Assembly: GCA_964600235.1 (NCBI GenBank)
Contig: CAZRIV010000013.1
Coordinates: 74,651 to 138,650, forward strand
Source of the DNA: MWEI01 sp964600235
GTDB lineage: Bacteria > Desulfobacterota > Desulfomonilia > UBA1062
Length of the DNA: 64,000 nt
Direction: 5' to 3'
Shown: positions 8,797 through 18,379 of the stretch, piece by piece
How the letters are laid out: every line of letters starts with the position of its first letter
How positions within the stretch are numbered: position 1 is the first letter of the stretch
The notes under the pieces: generated by a model
Told to the model about the DNA's origin: nothing
What the model saw: only the letters and a program-made list of their open reading frames with translations
Databases searched by the model: none
Position numbers and translations under genes: made by a program

Positions 8797-9225
8797 TCAT
8801 GCCAGAGCCTCAGGTACACTCATATTAATAGCCTCGACCGGGCACTCCAAAGCGCAGAACCCACACCCTATGCATGCTTTCATGTCCTTGAGATATGGAT
8901 AGCCGTGGGGACTTCCCGAGTCAAACGGCTGTGACAGGGAAAGGCAGTTTACCGGGCATATCTCTATACACATATTGCATGACATACATTTATTTACATC
9001 CACCTCCGGCTTCATCCACTGAGTGCGCTTGATCATGGAACAGATCCGTCCATACTGGTCGAGCACTGAATTATGGGGGCATATCCTCCCGCAGGCACCG
9101 CACTCAATACATATTAAAGCATCGATCCTATGTATCTCTTTCTTCTCACCGGTTATGGACATGACAGGGCAGACCTTCTTGCAGGCCTGGCAGCCAACAC
9201 ATGTTTGTGTAATCGAAAAAGACAT
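8797..9225 (-). CDS. Polyferredoxin with four [4Fe-4S] motifs
   Basis: A 142-residue electron-transfer protein with four complete CxxCxxCxxxCP motifs (CVGCQACKKVCP near residue 9, CIECGACGRICP near 39, CMSCNMCIEICP near 80, CIGCGFCALECP near 117). This predicts four [4Fe-4S] clusters in two bacterial-ferredoxin-like pairs. There is no signal peptide, so it should be cytoplasmic. The gene starts 16 bp after the AOR stop with a strong GGAGG site, and proteins of this type act as the electron partner of tungsten aldehyde oxidoreductases; that pairing is inferred from context. Confidence 0.9.
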   Translation of the reverse strand: MSFSITQTCVGCQACKKVCPVMSITGEKKEIHRIDALICIECGACGRICPHNSVLDQYGRICSMIKRTQWMKPEVDVNKCMSCNMCIEICPVNCLSLSQPFDSGSPHGYPYLKDMKACIGCGFCALECPVEAINMSVPEALA

Positions 9226-9241
9226 CTATCCTCCACCTTTC

Positions 9242-11209
9242 TCAGTTGATCTCAATGCCGAGCCTGATCAAACTCTGCTGTGTAGGTTTTCCCGTTGCCG
9301 TGTCCCAACCGAATTGAGTCCAATAATCTCTCATCATCTCATCTATCTTTACAGTCCTCCCCTTGTTGGCACCATAGACCAACGGTGGTCTCCCGAGGGC
9401 TCGATCACTGAGTTTATTGGCCTTGGGATCAATGCCATGCTTTACATTAAATGACTGCTTCAGTGTCTGGACGCGTTCCCCGATCGTCATGTACTCTTCA
9501 GGTGTCTTGTTCCACCCTGTAGCAGCATTAAGCCAGTCAAAGGTAGGCGTCCTCTTGATTCCCAGGAAGGCACCAAACATGCAGATGCCTGCTCCGTTGA
9601 CGACATTCATATACTTGCTGCACGCAGCGGATTCCTGTGCTTGTTTATCGCTTGCCTCGAATCTGCTGTCCTTGAAGTAGAGTTGGAAAGGTAGTTTCTT
9701 TGGTATACCATCGACCTTCTTCCAGAGCTGGAACATCTCGTAGTATAGATATGCACCTATAGTGTGACGCCCGGGTGTCGGCTCCACCGAATAAGCAACT
9801 GCAAAGCCCGGGTCCATCCTACCATCATGCATGGCAGGTTCCTGTCCACCGGCATGGACTGCATACTTCTCTGCCCCTTTGCCTATCTTGCGCGATGCCA
9901 CCTTTGTGCCGTCTGCAAGGATATCCCCGATGCCTTTTCTGTTGATCATCATTTCAATGAGTGCTCTTACACCATCAGTATTTCCCCAGCTTAAATCTAT
10001 GCCTCCTGTGTCTTCCCTGGTAAGAATGCCTTTCTCATAGCACTCCATCGCAAAAGCAACCGTTGCCCCAGCAGAGATGGTATCCATTCCAGCCCGGTTC
10101 AAGATCTCGTTAAGTTCGAAGAGGCTCTCTGTATCCTCGTTCATACATAGTCCTCCAAGTGCAAGTACCGATTCATATTCCGGCTTGTGTGTATCCATCT
10201 CTTTGTTTTTACCGGGCATCACACAGATACCACCACATCCCAAGGGGCAGGAATAGCAATGGTACTTGATCTTTTCATGATTATTGATGCGGTCTGGATT
10301 GGCTGACTTTGATTTTGTCATGGGCCAGTCCTCATTACTCCCCTTCCAGTTCTTGATGGGGGAATCCCCCCATTCAGGAGACATCTGGTTCAGACCGCCG
10401 GTCCCCCACTGACGGAGGATCGCCTTATAGATCATGCCGTCCATGGCCATGGCAGTAGGAAGCAGGCGTAACAGCGCACCGAGATACCCCATCAATGCTC
10501 CCGGGCCAAGCGGAATCTGGAACTGCACCCATTTGTTGCAGATCTTGCTCAAGCGAGTCACTTCACTTCTATTGTAAACTCTGACCCGTTTCTTTCCATC
10601 AAGCACAACAGCTTTCAGTCTCTTGGAACCCATTACCGCCCCAAGACCCGAACGTGCAGCCAGCCTTCCCTTCTCATTACTTATCCCGGATATCAGAGAG
10701 AGGCGTTCACCTGCAGGACCAATGCAAGCGATCCGGGCACCTTCACCGTATTCTCTCTTAAGTGATTCCTCAGTCTCTACAGTATCTTTTCCCCACAGTT
10801 GACGTGCATCTCTCAGCTCAGCTATTCCATTCTTCACATATAAAACCACGGGTTTTTCACTGATGCCTTTGAAAAAAATCCCGTCATAGCCACTTCGCTT
10901 AATAGCAGGGGAAAAAGAGCCACCACAGTTTGCATCCCCCCAACCTCCGGTGAGTGGTGATTTTCCCACAACCATCCATCTCCCTGAAAAAAGACTCCCT
11001 GTACCTGTCAGGAGGCCCGACACAAATCCTAAAATATTATCAGGGCCTAATGGATCAGCACCTGAGGGGATTCTGTTATATAAAAGATGTGAGGCCAGTC
11101 CGAGCCCAGAGAGAAATTTTTCATAGATTTCATCTGGAATGGTTTCTTCATTGATCTCTTTGGTTGTCAGATCCACCACCAAGATCTTTCCCATGTATCC
11201 TAGGTGCAT
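9242..11209 (-). CDS. Tungsten-type aldehyde ferredoxin oxidoreductase
   Basis: A 655-residue AOR-family enzyme that interconverts aldehydes and carboxylic acids with ferredoxin, using a bis-pterin tungsten cofactor and one [4Fe-4S] cluster. The N-terminal domain begins GYMGKILVVDLTTKEI. Cluster ligands are visible as C318-X2-C321-X3-C325, with the fourth Cys at 543 in NGAGIC, which lies in the pterin-binding DxxGxC-like motif. The start ATG 11209 is chosen because GAGGGGGGG lies just upstream; an upstream ATG at 11227 would include that site. The polyferredoxin gene follows directly. Possible roles include reducing organic acids or detoxifying aldehydes; substrate is unknown. Confidence 0.93.
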   Translation of the reverse strand: MHLGYMGKILVVDLTTKEINEETIPDEIYEKFLSGLGLASHLLYNRIPSGADPLGPDNILGFVSGLLTGTGSLFSGRWMVVGKSPLTGGWGDANCGGSFSPAIKRSGYDGIFFKGISEKPVVLYVKNGIAELRDARQLWGKDTVETEESLKREYGEGARIACIGPAGERLSLISGISNEKGRLAARSGLGAVMGSKRLKAVVLDGKKRVRVYNRSEVTRLSKICNKWVQFQIPLGPGALMGYLGALLRLLPTAMAMDGMIYKAILRQWGTGGLNQMSPEWGDSPIKNWKGSNEDWPMTKSKSANPDRINNHEKIKYHCYSCPLGCGGICVMPGKNKEMDTHKPEYESVLALGGLCMNEDTESLFELNEILNRAGMDTISAGATVAFAMECYEKGILTREDTGGIDLSWGNTDGVRALIEMMINRKGIGDILADGTKVASRKIGKGAEKYAVHAGGQEPAMHDGRMDPGFAVAYSVEPTPGRHTIGAYLYYEMFQLWKKVDGIPKKLPFQLYFKDSRFEASDKQAQESAACSKYMNVVNGAGICMFGAFLGIKRTPTFDWLNAATGWNKTPEEYMTIGERVQTLKQSFNVKHGIDPKANKLSDRALGRPPLVYGANKGRTVKIDEMMRDYWTQFGWDTATGKPTQQSLIRLGIEIN

Positions 11210-11615
11210 AGTCCCCCCCTCATGCATTGTGCTTTCCTGACGAGGCCATAAAATTCCATGCCATTGAGCTACCCCTTATATACGCATGCATTACTTACAA
11301 AATTGCTGGTATTATTTACCTTAATTCTTATTATCCTGGAAATAGACTATACCGTCTTTGTAACATATCGAGGATAATGGTTTAGTAAACCAGGAAGCAG
11401 GGATCTTTTCATCTATACCCTATCAATCTTTTATAGAAGATCTATACTATCCGGAATAATGTTCAAGAACCCGGGTTTCCTCCTTAATACATGAGGACTT
11501 ATTTTCATTTCTGCAATTGTCAATCTCATCATTTTTAAGAAATCGACAACCAATAATATCATACAATTTCATGTTAAAATCATCTACCTTTAAAAGGTTA
11601 ACCCTGGTTTCTGTA
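11210..11615. other. Gene-free spacer between AOR and thioredoxin genes
   Basis: AT-rich and without a convincing gene. A 73-codon minus-strand frame overlaps the end of the thioredoxin gene but has no recognisable features. It should contain the promoter of the AOR-ferredoxin operon and the 3' end of the trxC transcript. Confidence 0.5.
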
Positions 11616-12065
11616 CTATGAGAGCAACTTGTCAATGTGTTCTTCCACCTCTTTTTGAGTCCGTGCACCCATAATTGTTTCTACTTCCCTACCGTTTTGA
11701 AACAGTAGCAGGCTCGGAATAGACCGTATCCCGTATAGAGATGCAGTTCGAGGATTCTCATCAACGTTAACCTTGACTACCTTGATTCTGCCTGCATACT
11801 TTCTCGCTAATATTTCAATAACCGGAGACATCATTTTACAGGGTCCACACCAAGGCGCCCAAAAATCCACAAGAACGGGTAAGGAGCTTTCTAATACTTC
11901 TAGATCAAACATCTTATCATTTGATAAGATGGGATGATCATGAAATCGGGCATTAACAGCGTTATGGCATTTGCCACAAAAAGCCTGATCATTCATTCTT
12001 GATTTGGGAATCCTGTTCTTTGCACCGCATTTCCAGCATTCAGCAAATACATGATCACTATCCAT
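11616..12065 (-). CDS. trxC: Thioredoxin with N-terminal zinc ribbon (TrxC type)
   Basis: A 149-residue thioredoxin-2-like disulfide reductase. The N terminus has two CxxC pairs (CWKC near residue 10 and CGKC near 30) for a zinc ribbon, then a standard thioredoxin fold with the active site FWAPWCGPCKMM near residue 68-79 and the cis-proline region IRSIPSLLLF. This architecture matches TrxC of proteobacteria, which is often induced by oxidative stress. The gene stands alone, divergent from the acyl-CoA synthetase gene, with a GGAG site before ATG 12065. Confidence 0.92.
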   Translation of the reverse strand: MDSDHVFAECWKCGAKNRIPKSRMNDQAFCGKCHNAVNARFHDHPILSNDKMFDLEVLESSLPVLVDFWAPWCGPCKMMSPVIEILARKYAGRIKVVKVNVDENPRTASLYGIRSIPSLLLFQNGREVETIMGARTQKEVEEHIDKLLS

Positions 12066-12260
12066 GATACACTCCGTTTGTTCTTAAGAGATTAAGATAA
12101 TCCAATTAATTCGTGGTAATTATTACATAGTGGCAAACAAAGAATTTTCCAAGGTGCTCAAGTTCAATTCCATATTGGTTTCTCGTCATCGAATCTTACG
12201 GGGGGCCTATCAGATAAATCTTTATTGACATATAAATCAATATGGTGTTAACTGATTTAT

Positions 12261-12274
12261 TGACATGCTAGTCA
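12261..12274. promoter_or_regulatory. Dyad TGAC-N6-GTCA upstream of acyl-CoA synthetase
   Basis: TGACATGCTAGTCA lies about 90 bp upstream of the acyl-CoA synthetase start in an AT-rich region that also contains two TTGACA-like hexamers (near 12226 and 12260). The dyad is a plausible operator for a TetR-type or similar repressor of acyl-CoA genes, but no regulator gene is nearby and the assignment is inference. The rest of 12066-12365 holds no gene and is the divergent promoter region shared with trxC. Confidence 0.4.
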
Positions 12275-12365
12275 GATATTATTCGTTATTTTTATGAAAT
12301 AACTTGTTAAATTAGTTTATGTAAACAGTTTTGTGCTAAGAAAAACAACAAAGGAGCACGATCCT

Positions 12366-14006
12366 ATGTCTGGATTCCAAGAAATCACCATGGGTAATCT
12401 TATCAGGAAGACCGCATCGAAATTCCCAGAAAACGACGCACTTGTATTCCCAGATACTGGTCTCAGATTGAACTACAACGAATTACTGGAAAAAACAAAA
12501 GAGGTTGCAAAGGGGTTCATGGCCCTTGGAGTACAAAACGGCGATCATGTATCGGTATGGACTACAAACATACCTGAATGGGTATATATGCAGTTCGGAC
12601 TCGGAATGATAGGCGCTGTGCTCGTAACAGTAAACACGAACTACAAATCCAATGAACTAGAATATATCCTCAACCAATCCGATTCCACGACATTGGTGCT
12701 CATGGAGGAATACCGGGATACCAGTTTTTACATGATCACCAGAGAAGTTATCCCGGAATTAGATACAGCTGAGCCTGGCAAGCTGAATTCACCGAAATTG
12801 CCCAACCTCAAGAATGTTGTTTATGTCGGGAAAAGAAACGATACACCAGGAATGTTCTCTTTTGATCAGCTCATTCAGATGGGCAGATCAGTTTCTGACC
12901 TGGATCTAGCTGAAAGAGAGAACGACGTCGATTTTCATGATGTCGTGAATATGCAGTATACCTCGGGAACAACAGGATTCCCCAAGGGGGTTATGCTCAC
13001 CCATTACAATGTCATCAATAATGCCAGGATGGTAGGTGATGTCATGGGCATGACCGAAAATGACCGACTGCTGATACATGTTCCTTTGTTCCATTGCTTT
13101 GGCTGTGTGATGAGTTCACTCAACTGTATGGTGCACGGTTCTACTATGGTTCTTGCCGAGTATTTTGATGCTGCCAAGGCACTCAAATACATTGAGCAGC
13201 AAGAATGTACAGCGATTAATGGTGTTCCGACAATGTTCATCGCTATCCTCGGACATGAGGATTTCAGTAAGTATTCAATGAAGTCCCTAAGGACAGGCAT
13301 AATGGCCGGGGCACCCTGTCCGGTAGATACCATGAACAATGTACTCAAGGTAATGCATTGTTCGGAGATCGTCATAGCGTTCGGCCAGACAGAATCCTCT
13401 CCGGTCATGACCATGACCAGAAGAAACGATCCCATCGATCTTCGTGTCTCAACAGTCGGCAGACTACTCCCAGACATTCAAGGCAAGATTATCGATCCCA
13501 ATACAGGAGAGGAAGTTCCTCGCAATGTCCAGGGTGAGATAGTCACCAAGAGCTCCTGTGTGATGAAAGGGTACTACAAGATGCCGGATGAGACGGCACA
13601 CGCCATAGATAAAGATGGATGGCTCCATACTGGAGACCTAGGTACTGAAGATGAAAACGGATACTTTAAGGTCACCGGCCGAATCAAAGAGATGATCATT
13701 CGTGGTGGTGAGAATATATACCCCAGGGAAATCGAAGAATTCCTTCGCAAGAATCCTAAAGTAATGGACGTCTATGTCGTAGGTATCCCAGATAATAAAT
13801 ATGGCGAACAGGTTCTTGCTGCTGTCATTTTAAAACCCGGCGAAAAGGCAACAGACAATGAATTCGTATCCTTCTGCCAAGGGAAAATAGCCCGTCATAA
13901 GATACCAAAATACTGGGAATTCGTAGAATCGGTACCCATGACAGCGAGCGGCAAGGTCCAGAAGTATAAGATGGTCGAGCAGTATTCTCAGAAATATGCG
14001 ATATAA
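12366..14006 (+). CDS. Acyl-CoA synthetase (AMP-forming)
   Basis: A 546-residue AMP-dependent acyl-CoA ligase that activates a carboxylic acid with ATP and CoA. Motifs include the P-loop YTSGTTGFPKGV near residue 207, the adenine-binding FGQTESSP segment, the GWLHTGDLG motif, and the hinge/C-terminal GRIKEMIIRGGENIYPREIEE followed by TASGKVQK with the catalytic Lys near residue 531. It resembles FadD-type medium/long-chain ligases. Start ATG 12366 has AAAGGAG 9 nt upstream; an in-frame GTG at 12333 would include the site. It converges on an acyl-CoA dehydrogenase gene, which fits activation followed by oxidation of a fatty or aryl-aliphatic acid. Confidence 0.92.
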   Translation: MSGFQEITMGNLIRKTASKFPENDALVFPDTGLRLNYNELLEKTKEVAKGFMALGVQNGDHVSVWTTNIPEWVYMQFGLGMIGAVLVTVNTNYKSNELEYILNQSDSTTLVLMEEYRDTSFYMITREVIPELDTAEPGKLNSPKLPNLKNVVYVGKRNDTPGMFSFDQLIQMGRSVSDLDLAERENDVDFHDVVNMQYTSGTTGFPKGVMLTHYNVINNARMVGDVMGMTENDRLLIHVPLFHCFGCVMSSLNCMVHGSTMVLAEYFDAAKALKYIEQQECTAINGVPTMFIAILGHEDFSKYSMKSLRTGIMAGAPCPVDTMNNVLKVMHCSEIVIAFGQTESSPVMTMTRRNDPIDLRVSTVGRLLPDIQGKIIDPNTGEEVPRNVQGEIVTKSSCVMKGYYKMPDETAHAIDKDGWLHTGDLGTEDENGYFKVTGRIKEMIIRGGENIYPREIEEFLRKNPKVMDVYVVGIPDNKYGEQVLAAVILKPGEKATDNEFVSFCQGKIARHKIPKYWEFVESVPMTASGKVQKYKMVEQYSQKYAI

Positions 14007-14085
14007 TCTATGGAATATATTTATCTCTTCACATTATTTTGGAGTTAATTTGTAATAAGATTGAAGAGATTTGAATCGAATAAAT

Positions 14086-14117
14086 GAGGGTGTGGACTCA
14101 ATTGAGTCCACACCCTC
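14086..14117. terminator. Perfect 32-nt palindrome between convergent genes
   Basis: GAGGGTGTGGACTCAA and its exact reverse complement abut, giving a 16-bp perfect inverted repeat followed by ATTT and preceded by AAAT on the other side. It lies between the stops of the convergent acyl-CoA synthetase (14006) and acyl-CoA dehydrogenase (14128) genes and can serve as a bidirectional Rho-independent terminator. Confidence 0.85.
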
Positions 14118-14127
14118 ATTTAATAAT

Positions 14128-15993
14128 TTACGAGGAAAAACTTTCCTCCGGTATATCCATTAAAGACATGTCCTCACTCCTGATGGCCTTTACAGCCGCA
14201 TCCACCTCCGGGAGAATGTTCCTGATGAAATATTGTGCACATGCGATCTTACCCAGATAGAATGCAATGTCCTTGTTCGTCTTTGCCAGGTTAGCCACTG
14301 CCGCCTTGTCCAGAGGGTCTACTCCGTTTTGTTCGACAATAGTATTAAGTCTTTGTTTTGCTATGCCTGCCTGCCAGAAGAGGAACCATCCGGATACTAC
14401 CTTTCCCATCAACATGAGGAAGGGGTAAGCATTGTTAATGGGCACAAGAAACTTTCCTTCCTTGCCACAATTGCCAAAATAGAGACCGATGTCTGCCAAG
14501 GCATTAACGCTGTCCTGTACCGCCTTGGATAAGTCTTTTAAGCCATCGATATCCTTATACTTAGTTACTGTCGAGGCCATAAGTCCCAGCATACTCATAA
14601 AATAAGCGCCCTTCTTCATCCCGAGCTTCCTCCCGACAAGGTCAAGCGCCTGGATGCCGTTGGCCCCCTCATAGATAGATGCAATTTTTTCATCCCGCAT
14701 GAATTGCTCAACTGGATACTCACTACAGAAACCATATCCTCCGTAACATTGCATGGCGTTCTCAGTAACCCTGAATCCGACATCCGATAAATAGGCCTTA
14801 ACAATCGGGGTAAGTACTTCAGCGTATCCAAGCCACCTATCCTTCTCAGAATCATCTTCAGCAATCTTATGCATATCAAAACAATACGCAGTAAAATAGG
14901 TTATTGCCCGCATACTTTCGACATTTGACTTCATCCATAACAGCATCCTTCTAACATCCGGGTGCTGGATAATGGGAACCCGAGGCGCTTCGGGGTTTTT
15001 CATTTCCATGAGGGAAGACCCCTGGAGCCTCTGCTTTGTATACTGCAGTGCATGCAGGTAGGCTATGGATGCGCTACAGAGTCCCTGCAGGCCAACTGCA
15101 AGCCTGGCTTCATTCATCATCTGGAACATGATCTTCATTCCCTGACGTTCCTCACCAAGCAATTCTGCATAGCAGTTATTGTTATCACCAAAATTAATGA
15201 GGCACGTGGCACTGCCGTGGATACCCATCTTTTCTTCAATCTTTGCAATTTCATAGTCATTTCGTCTGCCAAGGGTACCATCCTTGTTGACAAGGTATTT
15301 GGGTACTATGAATATTGAAATTCCCTTCGTGCCGGCAGGATCGCCTTCAATCCTTGCAAGTACTGGATGGATTACATTCTCCACCATGTCCTGGTCCCCG
15401 CCGGTTATGAAGATCTTTGTGCCCTGAATTTTAAAGGTTCCGTCGGGCTGTCGGATCGCCTTGGTGCTCAGATTGCCCACATCTGTACCTGCATTGGGCT
15501 CTGTGAGTGCCATGGTTCCCCCCCATTTACCCTGGACCATCTTTTCCATGTATTTCTTCTTTTGGGCTTCGGTCCCATAAGCTAGGACAAGGTGAGCTGC
15601 ACCTTCAGTAGCGAACGGATACGCAATGAAGGCGAAGTTGTGATAAAACCACTCGATGGCAGCATATTTGACGCTTTCCGGAATCCCCTGGCCGCCCTGA
15701 TCGGGGGGAAATGACATGCCAACCCACCCACCTTCGCAAAATAGCTTGTAAACCTTATGAAAACACTTCGGCACATGAACCTGGCCATCAATGAGCCTAC
15801 AACCCTCCCTGTCTCCCTCTGCAAGTGTGGGCAGAATCTCCTCCTCGGCTATCTTCCGGGCCTCGCTAAGGATCATATTAAATGTTTCCTTAGAGAATTC
15901 TGAGTACTTCGGGTACTCACAGACTTTTTCAACCCCGAGCATTTCATAAAGAACAAACTGCTGATCCCTATCATCTAAAATCAGACTTGCCAC
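14128..15993 (-). CDS. Acyl-CoA dehydrogenase, long form with C-terminal extension
   Basis: A 621-residue FAD-dependent acyl-CoA dehydrogenase, longer than the classical ~380-residue type because of an extra C-terminal alpha-helical domain of about 150 residues. Motifs are ALTEPNAGTDVG near residue 160, ITGGD, and the catalytic-base region SIYEGANGIQALDLVGRKL. The start is set at GTG 15993 (MASLILDDRDQQF), which follows AGAGGGGGG; the ATG at 16011 would contain that site. Electrons normally pass to ETF, but no ETF genes are here. A 17-nt palindrome lies about 160 bp upstream. Confidence 0.92.
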   Translation of the reverse strand: MASLILDDRDQQFVLYEMLGVEKVCEYPKYSEFSKETFNMILSEARKIAEEEILPTLAEGDREGCRLIDGQVHVPKCFHKVYKLFCEGGWVGMSFPPDQGGQGIPESVKYAAIEWFYHNFAFIAYPFATEGAAHLVLAYGTEAQKKKYMEKMVQGKWGGTMALTEPNAGTDVGNLSTKAIRQPDGTFKIQGTKIFITGGDQDMVENVIHPVLARIEGDPAGTKGISIFIVPKYLVNKDGTLGRRNDYEIAKIEEKMGIHGSATCLINFGDNNNCYAELLGEERQGMKIMFQMMNEARLAVGLQGLCSASIAYLHALQYTKQRLQGSSLMEMKNPEAPRVPIIQHPDVRRMLLWMKSNVESMRAITYFTAYCFDMHKIAEDDSEKDRWLGYAEVLTPIVKAYLSDVGFRVTENAMQCYGGYGFCSEYPVEQFMRDEKIASIYEGANGIQALDLVGRKLGMKKGAYFMSMLGLMASTVTKYKDIDGLKDLSKAVQDSVNALADIGLYFGNCGKEGKFLVPINNAYPFLMLMGKVVSGWFLFWQAGIAKQRLNTIVEQNGVDPLDKAAVANLAKTNKDIAFYLGKIACAQYFIRNILPEVDAAVKAIRSEDMSLMDIPEESFSS

Positions 15994-16150
15994 AGGTAAC
16001 CCCCCTCTCATTCATTTTTCATGCAAGTATTTGTTTTTAAACATATCATCAAATGGTTACAATTTATATAATTTCTTAACTGTATCTATTCAACTATCTT
16101 ATTGCAGATCTTACTATCCGACAACTCACCATTTAATATTCATTGATCTG

Positions 16151-16167
16151 ATACTTGAATCAAGTAT
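16151..16167. promoter_or_regulatory. 17-nt palindrome upstream of the acyl-CoA dehydrogenase gene
   Basis: ATACTTGAATCAAGTAT is a perfect inverted repeat with a one-base centre in the AT-rich 16012-16343 spacer, which otherwise contains no gene. It is a candidate operator for the minus-strand acyl-CoA dehydrogenase; the regulator is unknown. Confidence 0.4.
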
Positions 16168-16343
16168 TATTTTAATAAAAATAGAGAGTTCAAAGATATT
16201 ACAATTCTCACCTTTGGTTATCCGTTACAAATTACAACAATAATTTTTTTCATGAAAACCATTCGTGTAGCGTATCCTATTGACAACCAGCACGTCTAAT
16301 TATCAATATAGTCTATTCATGTCTTTGATTTTTCATATATAAT

Positions 16344-16380
16344 CAAAAAAAGAAGCCGGGTTAATCCCCCGGCTTCTTCT
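16344..16380 (-). terminator. Rho-independent terminator of the porin-like gene
   Basis: On the minus strand the sequence AGAAGCCGGG, a short AT loop and CCCGGCTTCT form a strong stem followed by a run of seven T. It lies 22 bp after the stop of the porin-like gene. Confidence 0.9.
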
Positions 16381-16401
16381 CAATATTTTCGCATTTGAGT
16401 C

Positions 16402-17562
16402 TTAGAAATCAAGCTGCCATTTAGCTCCAAAATATGTTGCAGAACCCTCATCGACACCGGATGCATCGTCCATATAATCGATCACACCAATTTCAGGTGT
16501 AACTGAGAGTTTTGCTCCATTCCCTTCTGCTATCGGGATCACTGCCTGCGCATAGAAGGTCTGTGCATCGTCTTTCTCTGCCCCACTCACATCCAACTCT
16601 GACTGTACATATCCATAACCCGCCTCAACAGTCATCTTCTGAAGGTTAGCACCGACAACAACGGCAAAACCCATGTCATCATCATCTGTGAGATGTCCAG
16701 TTGTATCAAGTTGAGCACCAGCAGCATTTGCCTGGTTGAGACCCAACTGTTTGCCATTACGTGCCATCCAAACCATTGCATTGGCATAAACCGGATTAAG
16801 CGTTACTCCACCATTTAGACCAAGGGCATAGGCGCTCACGGTCTCTTCAAAACTGTTATTGATATCCTCATACTTTACCTTATATGAGTTGAACCCGCAA
16901 AAGGCATCAGCAAAATATTTATCTGTGGCCATGCTGTATTTCAGCTCAAGGTGAGGTATAAGGACTTCTGTCTCTGACACTAACACTGTTTCACCATCAG
17001 CCTCTGGCAAACCGCATGTATCTGCACCAATGTTCTTAACAAGCGCTACCTGAAGTCCCTTATAGCTGATCTTCACCTGAGGGACTCGGCTCTCGTCTAT
17101 AATGCCAAAGCCAGCCATGTCGTTATCCCATGAAAAGACCTGGTTGCTGTTCCCCCAGTCTCCCAGCGGAGCATAATCCTGTCCCCAGAGGATCGTGATG
17201 TCGTTGAAGGCGTAGGTTCCGTAAAGCAGACGATTTCTCAAACCACTTTCAGTTACTCCAATTTCTACCCTGCCCCCGAAATCACCCTTTTTCACTCTTG
17301 CACCGAAACGGGAGTTTCCAGCAAGCGCCCACTGTGTTGTCGTGGAATCGGGGCCAGAAAGGTCAGTCAACCCATAACTGTCATTGAATTCATCGTCTGA
17401 TGATTGATAGAAGGTGGCAACCCGGGCACTTCCATAAAACGACCATGCTCCTATCGTGTCTTCCAATGCCTTGACCCGCTCTTCTACCGTTGCAGCAAAA
17501 GCATGAGCGGATAACACGAATACCAAACCTGCTGCCAGCAAGAATCCTATAAATTTCCTCAT
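16402..17562 (-). CDS. Porin-like outer-membrane beta-barrel protein
   Basis: A 386-residue secreted protein. It has a clear signal peptide (MRKFIGFLLAAGLVFVLSAHAFA, cleavage after AFA), then a short helix VEERVKALEDTIGAW typical of delta-proteobacterial porins, and alternating hydrophobic/aromatic beta-strand segments. It ends in WQLDF, with the terminal Phe typical of outer-membrane beta-barrels. The substrate is unknown. The gene is monocistronic, with its own terminator and a long AT-rich upstream region, which suggests separate and strong expression. Confidence 0.85.
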   Translation of the reverse strand: MRKFIGFLLAAGLVFVLSAHAFAATVEERVKALEDTIGAWSFYGSARVATFYQSSDDEFNDSYGLTDLSGPDSTTTQWALAGNSRFGARVKKGDFGGRVEIGVTESGLRNRLLYGTYAFNDITILWGQDYAPLGDWGNSNQVFSWDNDMAGFGIIDESRVPQVKISYKGLQVALVKNIGADTCGLPEADGETVLVSETEVLIPHLELKYSMATDKYFADAFCGFNSYKVKYEDINNSFEETVSAYALGLNGGVTLNPVYANAMVWMARNGKQLGLNQANAAGAQLDTTGHLTDDDDMGFAVVVGANLQKMTVEAGYGYVQSELDVSGAEKDDAQTFYAQAVIPIAEGNGAKLSVTPEIGVIDYMDDASGVDEGSATYFGAKWQLDF

Positions 17563-17990
17563 ACACTCCTCCTCAGTATTTTTTCTGATCTGCCTCGGCT
17601 TTCCTCACCGAGTCCCCTTGTTAAATATTCTTTACTGTATTATCAGCAATGAGCCAATTGATTTATTATTAAGTACTCCACTATGTACGGACTGCCGAGT
17701 AGCGCCTCTTTCCCAAACATAATATTAATAATCCGTTAATAAGACAGAACAAGTACAGAGATTTATTCTTATGTATCAGCAAACATCATACCAAGTATAT
17801 ATTTATTATTAATAACTCATTATATCTTTAGGTTACATGCAGTGTGATCTAAAATACGAAATTTTTCCGAAAAAACCGCTGCACCCTTGAGACATAATAC
17901 TCGCTTTTATGCAACACCTTCATGAGTCAAAAACGACTTTCCACGAGCAATTTAATTGCAGGAAAACAATCCCTGGATTAAGTAACTCCT
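17563..17990. other. AT-rich upstream region of the porin-like gene
   Basis: No coding region is supported. The first 150 bp next to 17562 should hold the porin promoter on the minus strand. The remainder is AT-rich and merges into the structured non-coding region described separately. Confidence 0.5.
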
Positions 17991-18306
17991 TTCATTTGAC
18001 TTGCGAGATCAACATTTATGTCGGACAGAAGAGAATCGTATTATCAGCTAGCCTTCATGTCTCAAAAACCTGCACCTTTCACAATCCGATGCGAATACGC
18101 ACTTGATATGCAATATTGCATCAGTGCAAATATGCCTAAAACTCTGAGCAGCCTCATCTGCATGACATTAAAAGCTCTTAATGAAAACTATATTGCATCT
18201 GAAAGATCATTTTACTCGATTCTGCGAGAGTCAAGTCCCTAATTCCAGGCAACAATACACTTGTAATATCTAATTTACCACGTGTGGAAATCGGAAACTA
18301 ATTCAC

Positions 18307-18325
18307 CCTCGACTTAAAGTCGAGG
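18307..18325 (+). repeat. Palindrome resembling an IS200/IS605 right-end hairpin
   Basis: CCTCGACTTAAAGTCGAGG, followed by GGTTC, can form a 9-bp stem around a single central A. Hairpins of this form followed by GGGGTTC are typical of the ends of IS200/IS605 elements and of the 3' end of TnpB guide RNAs. No tnpA or tnpB gene is present nearby, so at most a relic is implied. A further 6-bp stem CGGCTG (18333-18338) / CAGCCG (18361-18366) follows it. Confidence 0.45.
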
Positions 18326-18379
18326 GGTTCCACGGCTGCGTTGAATAAATTCGACTTATCCAGCCGCTTAAGAAATCAT

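Noticed and set aside
11447..11668. 73-codon minus-strand frame beside trxC
   Set aside because: Overlaps the trxC end in another frame, with no ribosome site and AT-rich random composition.
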